DNA of 57,126 nucleotides from Lachnospiraceae bacterium (GTDB lineage: Bacteria > Bacillota > Clostridia > Lachnospirales > Lachnospiraceae): the NCBI GenBank assembly GCA_022788065.1, contig JALEWG010000074.1, positions 1-57,126 on the forward strand. Reading direction: 5' to 3'. The position numbers were made by a program, and so were the translations under genes. Every line of letters begins with the position of its first letter. Position 1 is the first letter of the stretch. The notes below the pieces were generated by a model, which was given only the letters and a program-made list of their open reading frames with translations, was not told where the DNA came from and searched no databases. This document shows positions 16,100 through 24,505 of this stretch, piece by piece.

Positions 16100-16564
16100 C
16101 TATTTTTCTTCTTTGTCCTTTTTGAAGAGACCTTTGATTTTCTGAGTGAAGGTTTTCTTAGGCGGCAGCGGCGGGATTCCTCCGCGAACACTCTTGATAT
16201 CTGTTATGTAGAGTCCGCTGACAACAACCTTGGCCTCTGTTCTCAGAGGAAGCTGTAAAAATACTTTCTCGTCTGCGATCATCGTCGTGATTCTGGGGCC
16301 GATTTTCGCTTTGACTACCGGAATTTTCGCCCGTTTTGCATACCACGGGGTCTGTTCCATTACAATAGCCGGGAGACCGGCGTCTTTTAACTTCATCTTC
16401 TTCTTATCAATCGCCATAATAGTAACGACCTGCTTTGCAGCGTCGATCATAGACTGCTGTTCAACCTGACGTTTCTCCATCTTTCTTCCGAAATAATAGA
16501 GAACTGCCAGAATGATCACAAGGATGACAAGGATGACAAGTACTACGTTCAGCACAGTGCTCAT
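16100..16564 (-). CDS. membrane-anchored protein of unknown function
   Basis: Encodes 154 residues from the ATG at 16564, which has GGAGGT seven bases upstream (an earlier ATG at 16588 lacks a ribosome site). A single hydrophobic helix at residues 3-24 is followed by a basic KMEKRQVEQQ stretch, then a soluble domain of about 90 residues rich in valine and isoleucine strands (IPVVKAKIGPRITTMIADEKVF, TEAKVVVSGLYITDIKSVRG), and a lysine-rich tail. The orientation is probably N-terminus out or short inside with the domain in the cytosol; I cannot decide. No known catalytic motif. It stands alone between two terminator or promoter regions. Confidence 0.7.
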   Translation of the reverse strand: MSTVLNVVLVILVILVIILAVLYYFGRKMEKRQVEQQSMIDAAKQVVTIMAIDKKKMKLKDAGLPAIVMEQTPWYAKRAKIPVVKAKIGPRITTMIADEKVFLQLPLRTEAKVVVSGLYITDIKSVRGGIPPLPPKKTFTQKIKGLFKKDKEEK

Positions 16565-16627
16565 GGGAATACCTCCAATTATCTTCACGTTCGCCCCCGA
16601 CTTAACAGGCAGGGCATTACTTGATAA

Positions 16628-16656
16628 ATTATAGCATTCATTATGTAAAAGCGCAA
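16628..16656 (-). promoter_or_regulatory. promoter of the gene at 16100-16564
   Basis: On the minus strand: TTGCGC (16656-16651), 17-base spacer, TATAAT (16633-16628) with an extended TGC. The leader to the start codon is about 57 bases. Confidence 0.65.
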
Positions 16657-16947
16657 GCGGATATTTGCTGGGAACGCGCGCGGAAAGCCCGCGGGAAAGA
16701 CAGCGCAGCTCTGTTTTCCGGAAGGAGAGGACCGGAACAGAAGTAAAATTTGAGACTCAAAGAAAAATTGTGAAAAATGTCTATAAATGCAGAAAAAATG
16801 TTGACCGTATTAGCTAAATATGATAGAATTTAACGTGTTATTAGCGTGGAAAAATAAAAGAAAGGAGATTGAAAAAACAGACGGATAATAATAACGAAGG
16901 AAAAATTTAAAACACAACCACAGACAATTTAACTAAGGAGGATGTAA
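16657..16947. other. intergenic region ahead of abgT
   Basis: The gap between the divergent starts (16565-16947) holds the leftward promoter at 16628-16656, about 90 bases of GC-rich sequence with CGCGCGG/CCCGCGGG-like arms that do not form a clean hairpin, the abgT promoter at 16801-16829, and an A-rich leader of about 115 bases ending in AAGGAGG. I see no small gene or known riboswitch in it. Confidence 0.5.
16801..16829 (+). promoter_or_regulatory. promoter of abgT
   Basis: TTGACC at 16801-16806, 17-base spacer, TAGAAT at 16824-16829 preceded by an extended TGA. Confidence 0.65.
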
Positions 16948-18516
16948 ATGAGCGAGAACACAACCCAAAAGAGAAGCAAACTCGACGTGGTATTGGGGGC
17001 CATCGAGAAAGCGGCAAATAAGCTGCCGTCACCGTTTACTTTATTCTGTATGCTGTTTCTTATCACAGCAGTATGTTCACTGATTCTGAGTGTCCTTCAT
17101 GTAGAGGTAACTCACCCGACGACAGGCGACATCGTAACTGTCAATAACTTCTTCTCCCGTGACGGTATCGTATGGTTCGTTAAAAAGATGGTAACGAACT
17201 TTACCGGATATGCACCGTTCGGACTTGTGCTTGTAATGACAATCGGTATCGGTATGCTGGAGCAGACTGGAATGGTTAACGTACTTCTTCGTACGACCAT
17301 CTCCAAGGTTCCTCCGGTTCTGATTCCGTTCGGCTGCGCACTGATCGGTATCTGCGGAAATATCTTCTCCGATTCCTGTGCAGTTATTATCCCGCCGCTT
17401 GCGGCGCTTGCCTTCATCGGCGTAGGTAAGAATCCGCTCGCAGGTATGATGTGCGCATTCCTGGGTACACAGGCCGGATTCTCCGCGAACCTGATTATCG
17501 CAGGTACGGACGGTCTTCTCGCAGGTATTACCAACACCGTTCTTGACGGTTTCTTCGGCGAAGGCATTTACCATGTCGAGGTAGTCTGCAACTGGTTCTT
17601 CATGATGATTTCCACAGTTTTCCTGGCAGTGATCATCGCTCTTCTGGATCAGTTTATCCTGGAGCCGAGATTCGGCAAATATACGCCTGGTAAAGGCGCT
17701 TCCGGCGAAGTTGTAGAAGTTGTGGACGTGACGCCGGAAGAAATTAAGGCACTTAAAAAGTCCGGTATCGCTGCTCTTATCTACATTGCAGTGATCCTTC
17801 TGGGCATTTACACAAGAATCCTTTCTAACGAAGACGGATCGATCCTTTCTTCTCCGTTCTTAAGCGGTATTATCCCGATCCTGTTCGGCCTGTTCTTCGT
17901 AACCGGTCTTACCTACGGCCGCTCCGTAGGCTGCATTAAGACAGAGCGTGATATTTCCAATAAGATGATGGATCAGGTAAAGACGATGGCTCCGTTTATC
18001 GTATTCGTATTGGCATCTTCTCAGTTTGTAAACCTGTTCACATGGACAAACATCGGTACGGTTCTCAGTATCGCAGGTGCTAACGGCCTGGAGGCTACCG
18101 GTTTCACAGGAATCCCGATGCTTGTATGCTTCATTATCATGACTGCATGTATCAACCTGTTAATCGGTTCCGGTTCCGCGAAGTGGACAATTTTTGCCCC
18201 GATCTTCATCCCGATGCTTACCATGCTCGGATATGATCCGGCATTCATTCAGCTGGCATACCGTATCGGCGACTCCTGTACAAACGCGATGTCCCCGATG
18301 AGTGCATACCTGTTCATGATTCTTGGTATTGCTCAGCAGAAATACGACAAGGATGTACAGCTTGGTACCTTCCTGTCCAACCTGGTTCCGTGCTGTCTGA
18401 TCATGCTTGCATGCTGGATCGTCCTGTTCGTTCTTTACACAATGACAGGTCTTCCGATCGGACCGGGCGCTTACATGCACCTTCCGGCAGACGTTGCAGC
18501 AGCTCTTCTGCACTAG
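16948..18516 (+). CDS. abgT: AbgT-family p-aminobenzoyl-glutamate transporter
   Basis: A 522-residue membrane protein with about a dozen hydrophobic segments. It matches the AbgT family: the N-terminal GAIEKAANKLPSPFTLF, the MLEQTGMVN turn, the GNIFSDSCAVIIPPLAAL hairpin and the late GSGSAKWTIFAPIFIPM and YRIGDSCTNAMSPMSAY re-entrant loops are all present. E. coli AbgT imports p-aminobenzoyl-glutamate, a folate breakdown product; some relatives export sulfonamides. The AbgB-type hydrolase encoded next supports the import role. Codon choice leans to the restricted set typical of well expressed genes. Confidence 0.88.
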   Translation: MSENTTQKRSKLDVVLGAIEKAANKLPSPFTLFCMLFLITAVCSLILSVLHVEVTHPTTGDIVTVNNFFSRDGIVWFVKKMVTNFTGYAPFGLVLVMTIGIGMLEQTGMVNVLLRTTISKVPPVLIPFGCALIGICGNIFSDSCAVIIPPLAALAFIGVGKNPLAGMMCAFLGTQAGFSANLIIAGTDGLLAGITNTVLDGFFGEGIYHVEVVCNWFFMMISTVFLAVIIALLDQFILEPRFGKYTPGKGASGEVVEVVDVTPEEIKALKKSGIAALIYIAVILLGIYTRILSNEDGSILSSPFLSGIIPILFGLFFVTGLTYGRSVGCIKTERDISNKMMDQVKTMAPFIVFVLASSQFVNLFTWTNIGTVLSIAGANGLEATGFTGIPMLVCFIIMTACINLLIGSGSAKWTIFAPIFIPMLTMLGYDPAFIQLAYRIGDSCTNAMSPMSAYLFMILGIAQQKYDKDVQLGTFLSNLVPCCLIMLACWIVLFVLYTMTGLPIGPGAYMHLPADVAAALLH

Positions 18517-18566
18517 AATCTATAGTGTTATAATCCCCGACTGCTGACAGGCGGCCGGTGTTACGG

Positions 18567-18587
18567 GCTGCCGCTTGCTGCGGCAGC
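18567..18587 (+). terminator. GC-rich hairpin after abgT
   Basis: GCTGCCGC and GCGGCAGC pair over a five-base loop. There is no T run behind it, so it may only stabilise the abgT mRNA end or reduce read-through. Confidence 0.35.
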
Positions 18588-18656
18588 TCGTTCTGCGCAG
18601 AAGGAAATTACTTTCCTCCAGAAAAAAATGCTCCGCATCGGATGCGAGAGAAAAGA

Positions 18657-18685
18657 TTGACGATACAGAAAACGAATGGTAAAAT
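18657..18685 (+). promoter_or_regulatory. promoter of abgB
   Basis: TTGACG at 18657-18662, 17-base spacer, TAAAAT at 18680-18685 with an extended TGG. It gives the hydrolase its own transcript in addition to any read-through from abgT. Confidence 0.65.
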
Positions 18686-18769
18686 GAATGTGTTCGTTGA
18701 TTCGATTAAGCAAATAATCGTAAATTGACGGAAAAATAATAAAATTTTTTGAAAGAAAGGTGATTGGAA

Positions 18770-20215
18770 ATGGGAAAACAGGCAGCATGGGAAGAAATTG
18801 ACAAAAAAGCAGCAGAAATCCTCGATGCCAGCGATGAGATCTGGGGTTGTGCGGAAACTGCATTCCAGGAAACAAAATCCATGAAAGTTCTCTGCGACCT
18901 TCTGAGAAAAGAGGGGTTCGAAGTAGAAGAGGGAATTGCAGATGTTCCGACAGCGTTTAAAGGTACGTTCGGTTCCGGGAAACCGGTAATTGGCCTTCTT
19001 GGTGAGTATGATGCCCTTTCCGGTCTTGATCAGGAATCCGGTGCTCTGGAGAAGAAAGCGGTTCATTCCGGCGCCCCGGGACACGGCTGTGGTCATAATA
19101 TGCTGGGAACGGCTTCATTATCAGCGGCAATCGGCATTAAAAAATATCTGGAGGAGAGCAAAAAATCCGGCACGATCATTTATTTCGGATGCCCCGGTGA
19201 GGAAGGCGGATCCGGTAAGGCGTTTATGGCAAAGGGCGGCGCGTTCGACGGCCTTGACGCGGCGATCACATGGCATCCGGGTGATCTGACAAGAGCAGAT
19301 ACAGGAAGCTCCCTCGCAAACTACCAGGTTGCATATAAATTCTACGGAACCAGTGCCCATGCAGGCGGTGCGCCGCATCTCGGCAGAAGTGCTCTGGACG
19401 CTCTGGAGCTGATGAACATGGGCGTTCAGTTCCTTCGTGAGCATGTCGTTCCGGAGGCGAGAATCCACTATGCGATCACCAATACAGGCGGATACTCTCC
19501 GAACGTAGTACAGCCGTATGCGGAAGTTCTGTATCTGATCCGCGCACCGAAGAATAAACAGGTGGAGGAGATCTTCCAGCGTGTCAATAAGATCGCGGAA
19601 GGTGCCGCACACATGACAGAGACAAGAGTTGAGATCGACTTTGTGAAGGGCTGCTCCAACCTGATCAGCAATAAAGTGATCGCAAAGAAGCTCTGGGAGA
19701 ATCTGACCGAGCTCGGTGCTCCGGAATATACGGAAGATGAGATGAAGATGGCGGAAGCGATCCACGAGAGCGCGGGAGACAGCCGCTATGAGTCCATCGA
19801 AAAGGTTGCGAAGAACTTTGATAAGCAGACCAGAAAAGAGATTCTGGAACATAAGGGCGAGGCCATGTACCGTTTCGTGGCTCCGTTTGATCCGGTCGGC
19901 GTGATGTCTTTCGGTTCCACAGACGTTGGCGATGTGAGCTGGAACTGTCCGACAGCCCAGGCCTACGTAGCCACATGGGCAGCGGGAACTCCGGGACATT
20001 CCTGGCAGGTCGTTACCCAGGGCAAGAGCGGACTGGCACATAAAGGCCTGATTTATGCGGCAAAGGCTATGGCGGGCGCCGCAGTCGACATGTTCGAGGA
20101 CCCGGCAGTGATCGAGGAGGCCAAGGCAGAGATGGAAGATACGCTGGAAGGCGACAGCTACCACTGCCCGATTCCGGATGGCTGCAGACCGAGAGCAATC
20201 GGCATGACGAAATAG
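18770..20215 (+). CDS. abgB: AbgB-type M20 amidohydrolase (p-aminobenzoyl-glutamate hydrolase subunit)
   Basis: A 481-residue zinc amidohydrolase of the M20 family. Likely metal and catalytic positions are visible: GHGCGHN (Cys107/His109), CPGEEGGSGK (Glu144-Glu145) and TWHPGD (His169); a dimerisation lid domain sits at about 190-320. It resembles AbgB, which in E. coli pairs with AbgA to cut p-aminobenzoyl-glutamate into p-aminobenzoate and glutamate. No abgA is present here, so this protein may act as a homodimer (inference). I use the ATG at 18770 behind AAAGGTGA rather than a TTG two codons earlier. The AbgT transporter lies directly upstream. Confidence 0.85.
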   Translation: MGKQAAWEEIDKKAAEILDASDEIWGCAETAFQETKSMKVLCDLLRKEGFEVEEGIADVPTAFKGTFGSGKPVIGLLGEYDALSGLDQESGALEKKAVHSGAPGHGCGHNMLGTASLSAAIGIKKYLEESKKSGTIIYFGCPGEEGGSGKAFMAKGGAFDGLDAAITWHPGDLTRADTGSSLANYQVAYKFYGTSAHAGGAPHLGRSALDALELMNMGVQFLREHVVPEARIHYAITNTGGYSPNVVQPYAEVLYLIRAPKNKQVEEIFQRVNKIAEGAAHMTETRVEIDFVKGCSNLISNKVIAKKLWENLTELGAPEYTEDEMKMAEAIHESAGDSRYESIEKVAKNFDKQTRKEILEHKGEAMYRFVAPFDPVGVMSFGSTDVGDVSWNCPTAQAYVATWAAGTPGHSWQVVTQGKSGLAHKGLIYAAKAMAGAAVDMFEDPAVIEEAKAEMEDTLEGDSYHCPIPDGCRPRAIGMTK

Positions 20216-20232
20216 AGAACAGCAATATTTGC

Positions 20233-20269
20233 GGATCCCCGGAGGCACATACTGGCAGTCCGGGGATCC
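20233..20269 (+). terminator. long hairpin after abgB
   Basis: A perfect 11-bp stem (GGATCCCCGGA with TCCGGGGATCC) over a 15-base loop, 18 bases after the abgB stop. It is followed by TGTCTGT rather than a clean T run, so termination may be partial and allow entry into the next gene. Confidence 0.5.
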
Positions 20270-20302
20270 TGTCTGTGAAGGCGAAAGGCGGGGAAAGCGG
20301 AT

Positions 20303-20719
20303 ATGGAAGAAAACAGACAGCTGACAGAACTTCTGGAACAAATGAAAAAGAACGAAGAGCGCAGGAACCGGTATGCGAAATGGCAGTTCCTTGCATCTTT
20401 GGTGACAGCGGTCTGCTGTGTGCTGATACTTGGCATCGGTATCGGCGCGTATGTGACCGTTGTACCCGGACTCAAGGATGCACTTGGAGAGATTCAGACT
20501 GTGACGGCAGACCTGAACCGGATCGCCGAACAGCTGACCGAGGCGGATCTTGCCGGTCTGGTGGAACATGTGGACCGGCTGGCGGTGACCAGCGAGGAGG
20601 GCATAAAGGACGCATTGGAAAAAATTGAGTCCATCGATATCGATGAACTCAACCGTGCGATCAAGGCCTTGTCTGATGTGGTGACGCCTCTGGCCAGACT
20701 GATGGGAAAATTCAGTTGA
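20303..20719 (+). CDS. small membrane protein with amphipathic helical domain, function unknown
   Basis: Encodes 138 residues. A charged N-terminal helix (ENRQLTELLEQMKKNEERRNR) leads into one transmembrane segment at about 28-52, and then about 85 residues of amphipathic helix with regular hydrophobic spacing (LNRIAEQLTEADLAGLVEHVDRL), likely a coiled coil outside or along the membrane. There is no enzymatic motif. It starts at an ATG after GGGGAAAG and its final eight bases overlap the 3' end of the facing citX-citG gene. Related anaerobes have similar small proteins, but I know of no function. Confidence 0.7.
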   Translation: MEENRQLTELLEQMKKNEERRNRYAKWQFLASLVTAVCCVLILGIGIGAYVTVVPGLKDALGEIQTVTADLNRIAEQLTEADLAGLVEHVDRLAVTSEEGIKDALEKIESIDIDELNRAIKALSDVVTPLARLMGKFS

Positions 20720-22106
20720 ACGGGGTGACCATGCCGCAGCTTTCCAGAAAGAGGAACATCAGGCTGATGGCAAGAAGATCTGCGCAGCCGCCTGGGCTGA
20801 GATTCCCGGCGATATAGGCGGCATCCAGCGCGGAGAGCTTTTCATGGAAGGTATCCGGGGTGATTTCCGAGAGGATCGCCCCGGCTTCTTTTTTGCATTT
20901 TTCAGCCGTTTCGCGGCCTCCCCGATGGATCATGTTGGTATCATCCACACGGGACATCATGGAGATCAGAGCGAGCACAGATGCATCATTCAGGGAAAAG
21001 CCCATGGAGAGGCGGCTTTTCAGCACCGGAAGACCATGTGTGAGGACGGACGGAAATCCAGCGGCGGCTTCGCCGCGGGCGCCTGTGATCCGGTAGGATG
21101 CATAGAGCATTTCTCCCGACGTCCGGGCTTCATTGCGAAAATCCCCGAGAGAACATGTCCCAAGGCTTCGGCAGATCTCGATCAGTCCGGAAGAATCGAC
21201 AGCACTGCGGGTCCCCATAGCTTCAGCGTACAGTTTTCCTAGGGAACCCAGCACGATTGCGGAAGCGAAAATCAGTCCTTTATGCGTATTGACGCCGCCG
21301 GTTGCCGCAAACATATGGGATTCCGCCTCCTGACCGGCAAAACGGAGTCTGGAAAAGAGAGAGCGGTCTGGTTCGCTGCCGTATTCCCAGCCGATACAGA
21401 AAAAATCCCGGAAACACGGAATCAGAGCGGCACTGCTGTCAAGGAAGGTAAAGAAGTCCATATCGCTGTGGGAGCCGGAATTGTTCCGGTCCACCAGCCC
21501 GGGTTTCGGTGTGGAGGATACTTCATATAATAGAGCGCGCACGGCGCAGGCGGCAGCCATGTCGGCAGCCTGTCCTTTAAAATAATCATTCAGGATCTGG
21601 GCGGTGCGCCAGAGGACCAGCTCAGTGGAATGTGTCTTTGCGCGGGCACAGGCTTTGGCGTTGTCGCCGCAGATCAGGCAGGTTCGCGGCTCAAGACCGA
21701 GGTCAGACCGGGATACTGACAGGCCGTCCGGTCGGATCACGTCCATGTCGAACAGACGGCCGAGCGGATGACTTTCTTCAATGGAAGCCGTTATACGCTT
21801 GATCGCGTCAGGTTCCTCTGTGAGGACAAAAAATGCCTCAGGGCCCGTATTTTTCCGGGATTCCTCAAAATGAAGAATCTGTTTTGCAGGAATCCGGGAG
21901 CGAAGCTCCTTCGTGCCTTCTTCAAACGCCGCGACGCCAAGAGGAAAATGCTTGATCGCGCCGGCGATATTCATGGAAAAACTGATGATGGAGCGGGTAC
22001 CCGTCAGTTTCAGCAGTTCTTTCTGCCGGTATGCCCGGCACTCTCTCGCGTCCAGAATTTCCGGGAGCGAGACCGGAGTACCATGGATAATTGTCTCGAG
22101 TTTCAT
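20712..22106 (-). CDS. citXG: CitX-CitG fusion: citrate lyase holo-ACP synthase / triphosphoribosyl-dephospho-CoA synthase
   Basis: A 464-residue fusion of two enzymes that make and attach the prosthetic group of citrate lyase. Residues about 1-170 are CitX, shown by GRLFDMDVIRPDG and the RTCLICGDNAKACARAKTHS signature. Residues about 185-460 are CitG, shown by EVSSTPKPGLVDRNNSGSH, GVNTHKGLIF and RVDDTNMIHRGG. CitG makes triphosphoribosyl-dephospho-CoA; CitX transfers it to the acyl-carrier subunit CitD. I start at the ATG at 22106, after AAGGGG and one base past the citC stop. No citDEF genes are in the window. Fused CitXG proteins are known from other bacteria. Confidence 0.92.
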   Translation of the reverse strand: MKLETIIHGTPVSLPEILDARECRAYRQKELLKLTGTRSIISFSMNIAGAIKHFPLGVAAFEEGTKELRSRIPAKQILHFEESRKNTGPEAFFVLTEEPDAIKRITASIEESHPLGRLFDMDVIRPDGLSVSRSDLGLEPRTCLICGDNAKACARAKTHSTELVLWRTAQILNDYFKGQAADMAAACAVRALLYEVSSTPKPGLVDRNNSGSHSDMDFFTFLDSSAALIPCFRDFFCIGWEYGSEPDRSLFSRLRFAGQEAESHMFAATGGVNTHKGLIFASAIVLGSLGKLYAEAMGTRSAVDSSGLIEICRSLGTCSLGDFRNEARTSGEMLYASYRITGARGEAAAGFPSVLTHGLPVLKSRLSMGFSLNDASVLALISMMSRVDDTNMIHRGGRETAEKCKKEAGAILSEITPDTFHEKLSALDAAYIAGNLSPGGCADLLAISLMFLFLESCGMVTPFN

Positions 22107-22107
22107 A

Positions 22108-23187
22108 TCAGAACCCCTTAAATTCATTCTTCAGATAGTTGGCAGTACACGGCGGAACAAGGGAGAGAACTTCTTCATCCACTCCTTTGAATTTTAAAAG
22201 CTTGCGGACACGGGAGGCGCTGATCACCTCGGCGGTCCCGTCCGGACCTTCTGTTGCGATCCGGTCGATCTTGATAAACGAGATATTATAGCGCGGGAGA
22301 ATCTCGATCATTGCCTCGTTGTATCTGCGTGTCACAGGATCAAACGGTTCCTCACCGGCAAAGCGCTTGGTGATATGGAAGATCGGTGCGATGCGGGAGG
22401 CAAACAGTGTAATATCCAGCTCACTCTGGATTCTGGCCGCATCCTCGCCCTCCTTCAAAAAGTAGGTCGGGAAGGTGGCAGAGGAGATCATATAGGGGCC
22501 GGACGGATGAACCTGAACATTGGGAAGATGAGCGGTACCCTCCTTCACAAGACGGAGGCGCACATCGAACGGGAAGGCCGACCGGTTTTCCTCCACAACG
22601 AAGATGTGGAGCAGGCTGCATCGGGAGGCCGCATAGGTGATGAGCCCCAGATGGCCTTTGGTGAACGGGTTGCAGTTCATGACGATACAGCCGATGCCGC
22701 CGGTCAGGGAACTGGGTTCCGGACAGCCGGAGCTTGCCGACGGAATCCCGGATTCCTGTGAAGCGGATCCGGCAAGCTGGCGGGAATAAAAGTTTTCCAG
22801 CCCGTTTTTCCGGTTCTCCAGCATGAGAACAGATTCTGTTTCTGCCAGCGGATAAAAGCCGCAGGAAGTAAAAAGCAGCCTGTTTTTGGGCCGCGTGATG
22901 ACGAAAAGGTCATAATATCCATGCTCGAAACGGTTTTCTACCAGCCGGGATACGAGGCTGCCGAGTGCGTTCTGTCCTCGGAGCGATTCATCGACCGCAA
23001 AGCATTTTAAGAGGTTTCCCGCACAGCAGCCGCAGCCGGCCAGCTCTTCATTTTCATCGAACACTCCGAACGCAGTCTCGATATCGTCCTCGTAATTCAG
23101 GTGGTGCTTCGCAAGAAAATCCACCAGCATATGTTTATCATGGGAAAATCCAAGAGATATTTCGTGGATTGTCAGGGTATCAGTCAT
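22108..23187 (-). CDS. citC: [citrate (pro-3S)-lyase] ligase
   Basis: CitC acetylates the thiol of the citrate lyase prosthetic group with acetate and ATP, switching the lyase on. The 359-residue protein has an N-terminal GNAT-like domain (about 1-135) and a C-terminal nucleotidyltransferase domain with the adenylate motif NPFTKGHLGLI (a variant of the usual H-x-G-H) near residue 180 and the closing ISASRVRKLL signature. It lies 14 bases after selD and one base before the citX-citG start, so these three genes are very probably one leftward operon. It is normally found with citDEF; here the lyase itself is not visible. Confidence 0.92.
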   Translation of the reverse strand: MTDTLTIHEISLGFSHDKHMLVDFLAKHHLNYEDDIETAFGVFDENEELAGCGCCAGNLLKCFAVDESLRGQNALGSLVSRLVENRFEHGYYDLFVITRPKNRLLFTSCGFYPLAETESVLMLENRKNGLENFYSRQLAGSASQESGIPSASSGCPEPSSLTGGIGCIVMNCNPFTKGHLGLITYAASRCSLLHIFVVEENRSAFPFDVRLRLVKEGTAHLPNVQVHPSGPYMISSATFPTYFLKEGEDAARIQSELDITLFASRIAPIFHITKRFAGEEPFDPVTRRYNEAMIEILPRYNISFIKIDRIATEGPDGTAEVISASRVRKLLKFKGVDEEVLSLVPPCTANYLKNEFKGF

Positions 23188-23201
23188 GGCAAGTCCTCCG
23201 T

Positions 23202-24242
23202 CTATTCAATAATCAGATCTTTTTCCTGCTTTTCAATGACTTCGCCGATGATCGCGCCGGTGAGGGACTGGTCGTTCAGCTGCTTTACAAGAGCGTGTGC
23301 CTCCTCTGCCGGGAGGGAGAGCAGCAGCCCGCCTGAAGTCTGCGGATCGGAGATCAGATCCACCAGGCATTCCTCTGCGGTGTCCCGGATCTCCAAGTGC
23401 GGTTTCACATAAGCCATATTCCGATATGCTCCGGCTGGAATCAGTCCCATGGCGGCAAGCTCTTTTGCTCCGCCAAGCAGAGGGATCCGGCTGCTGAACA
23501 GCTTCAGCGTTGCGTCGCTTCCCTGCGCCATCTCGAAAGAATGGCCGAGAAGACCAAAGCCGGTGATGTCGGTGCAGGCATGAATATTGGGGAAAGTCTG
23601 CGCGATTTCCGCGGCTTTCGCATTCAGTGTAGCCATGGAGGCGACCATGGCGTCATAGTCGGCCGCGTCCGCCATACCGCCCTTTGCGGCGGTGGTCAGA
23701 ACTCCGGTGCCGATGGGTTTCGTCAGCACAAGGAGATCCCCGGGAACAGCCCCCACATTTTTGAGGATCCTGTCCGGATGAACATAGCCGGTGACGCAGA
23801 GACCGTATTTGGGCTCCGGGTCCTGAATCGTATGCCCTCCGGCGATGGTGCATCCGGCTTCCACAGCCTTATCATGTCCGCCTTTTAAGATGAGACGGAT
23901 CGTTTCCTTGGACAGGCAGTTCGGAACGCAGAGCAGGTTCATGGCGACAGCCGGTTTTCCGCCCATGGCGTAGACGTCACTTAAGGCGTTGGCTGCGGCA
24001 ACCTGTCCGAACTGATAGGGATCATCCACCACGGGAGTAAAAAAGTCTACGGTGTGGATTGCGGCAATTTCATCGGTAATTTTATATACGCAGGCATCGT
24101 CACTGGTGTCATAACCGACGATCAGTCTGGGATTTGCAACATTGGGAAGATTTTCAAGGATTTCCGTAAGGACGCCCGGTCCTAATTTGGCGGCTCAGCC
24201 GGCAGCGGAAACCATCTGGGTAAGCGGCAGTTCTTTTGACAT
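23202..24242 (-). CDS. selD: selenide, water dikinase, selenoprotein form (in-frame UGA = Sec16)
   Basis: SelD makes selenophosphate from selenide and ATP, the selenium donor for selenocysteine and selenouridine. The frame runs from an ATG at 24242 (AGGAGG upstream) for 346 residues if the TGA at 24197-24195 is read as selenocysteine. That position is the catalytic Cys/Sec of the AAG-U-AAK loop (Sec16, Lys19); nothing else breaks the frame. Downstream come YDTSDDACVYK, the DDPYQFGQVAAANALSD metal and ATP region, and the GGHTIQDPEPKYG and DITGFGLLGH motifs. A SECIS-like hairpin follows the UGA. An ordinary gene caller would begin at the later GTG at 24032 and lose 70 residues. First gene of selD-citC-citXG. 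Confidence 0.93.
24169..24183 (-). promoter_or_regulatory. bacterial SECIS hairpin of selD
   Basis: On the selD mRNA, 11 bases after the UGA, AGGAC and GUCCU form a five-base-pair stem closed by the loop CGGGC. The distance and a guanine at the second loop position agree with bacterial SECIS rules, where SelB binds the apical stem-loop to recruit Sec-tRNA. Confidence 0.7.
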
Positions 24243-24326
24243 ATGTAACCTCCTGATCAATGATACATAATACGTGTCTGAGCGGAATCCGATATCCCGG
24301 AATGTTCCGCGAAAGGGTCTTTTTTC

Positions 24327-24355
24327 ATCATAACATTGCAGGTTTTAAAAAGCAA
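24327..24355 (-). promoter_or_regulatory. promoter of selD-citC-citXG
   Basis: On the minus strand: TTGCTT (24355-24350), 17-base spacer, TATGAT (24332-24327) with an extended TGT. The leader to the selD ATG is about 80 bases and contains a GCGGAA/TTCCGC hairpin (about 24282-24310). Confidence 0.6.
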
Positions 24356-24429
24356 CCGGCAAGAAAAAACTTTATCCGATAACAATTGAAAAAAACTTTA
24401 AAAACAGAAATAGTATTGAAATAACCAAT

Positions 24430-24459
24430 TTGACGGGGACTTGCGGAACGGGATACAAT
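24430..24459 (+). promoter_or_regulatory. promoter of yedF and the double-cubane genes
   Basis: TTGACG at 24430-24435, 18-base spacer, TACAAT at 24454-24459. It is divergent from the selD promoter, 75 bases away. Confidence 0.6.
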
Positions 24460-24505
24460 ACATGACAGGAATTGTAAAAGTATGCCCTTAAGGAGGAAAA
24501 AAATA

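Noticed and set aside
18588..18656. Hairpins AGGAAA-TTAC-TTTCCT and GCATC-G-GATGC as a riboswitch ahead of abgB
   Set aside because: They lie upstream of the predicted abgB promoter and are small; no known aptamer pattern was found.
23202..24032. selD as a truncated gene starting at the later GTG, or as a pseudogene with a premature stop
   Set aside because: The TGA falls exactly on the catalytic Cys/Sec position, the upstream part codes for perfect SelD sequence with its own ribosome site, and a SECIS-like hairpin follows. Recoding explains it better than decay.
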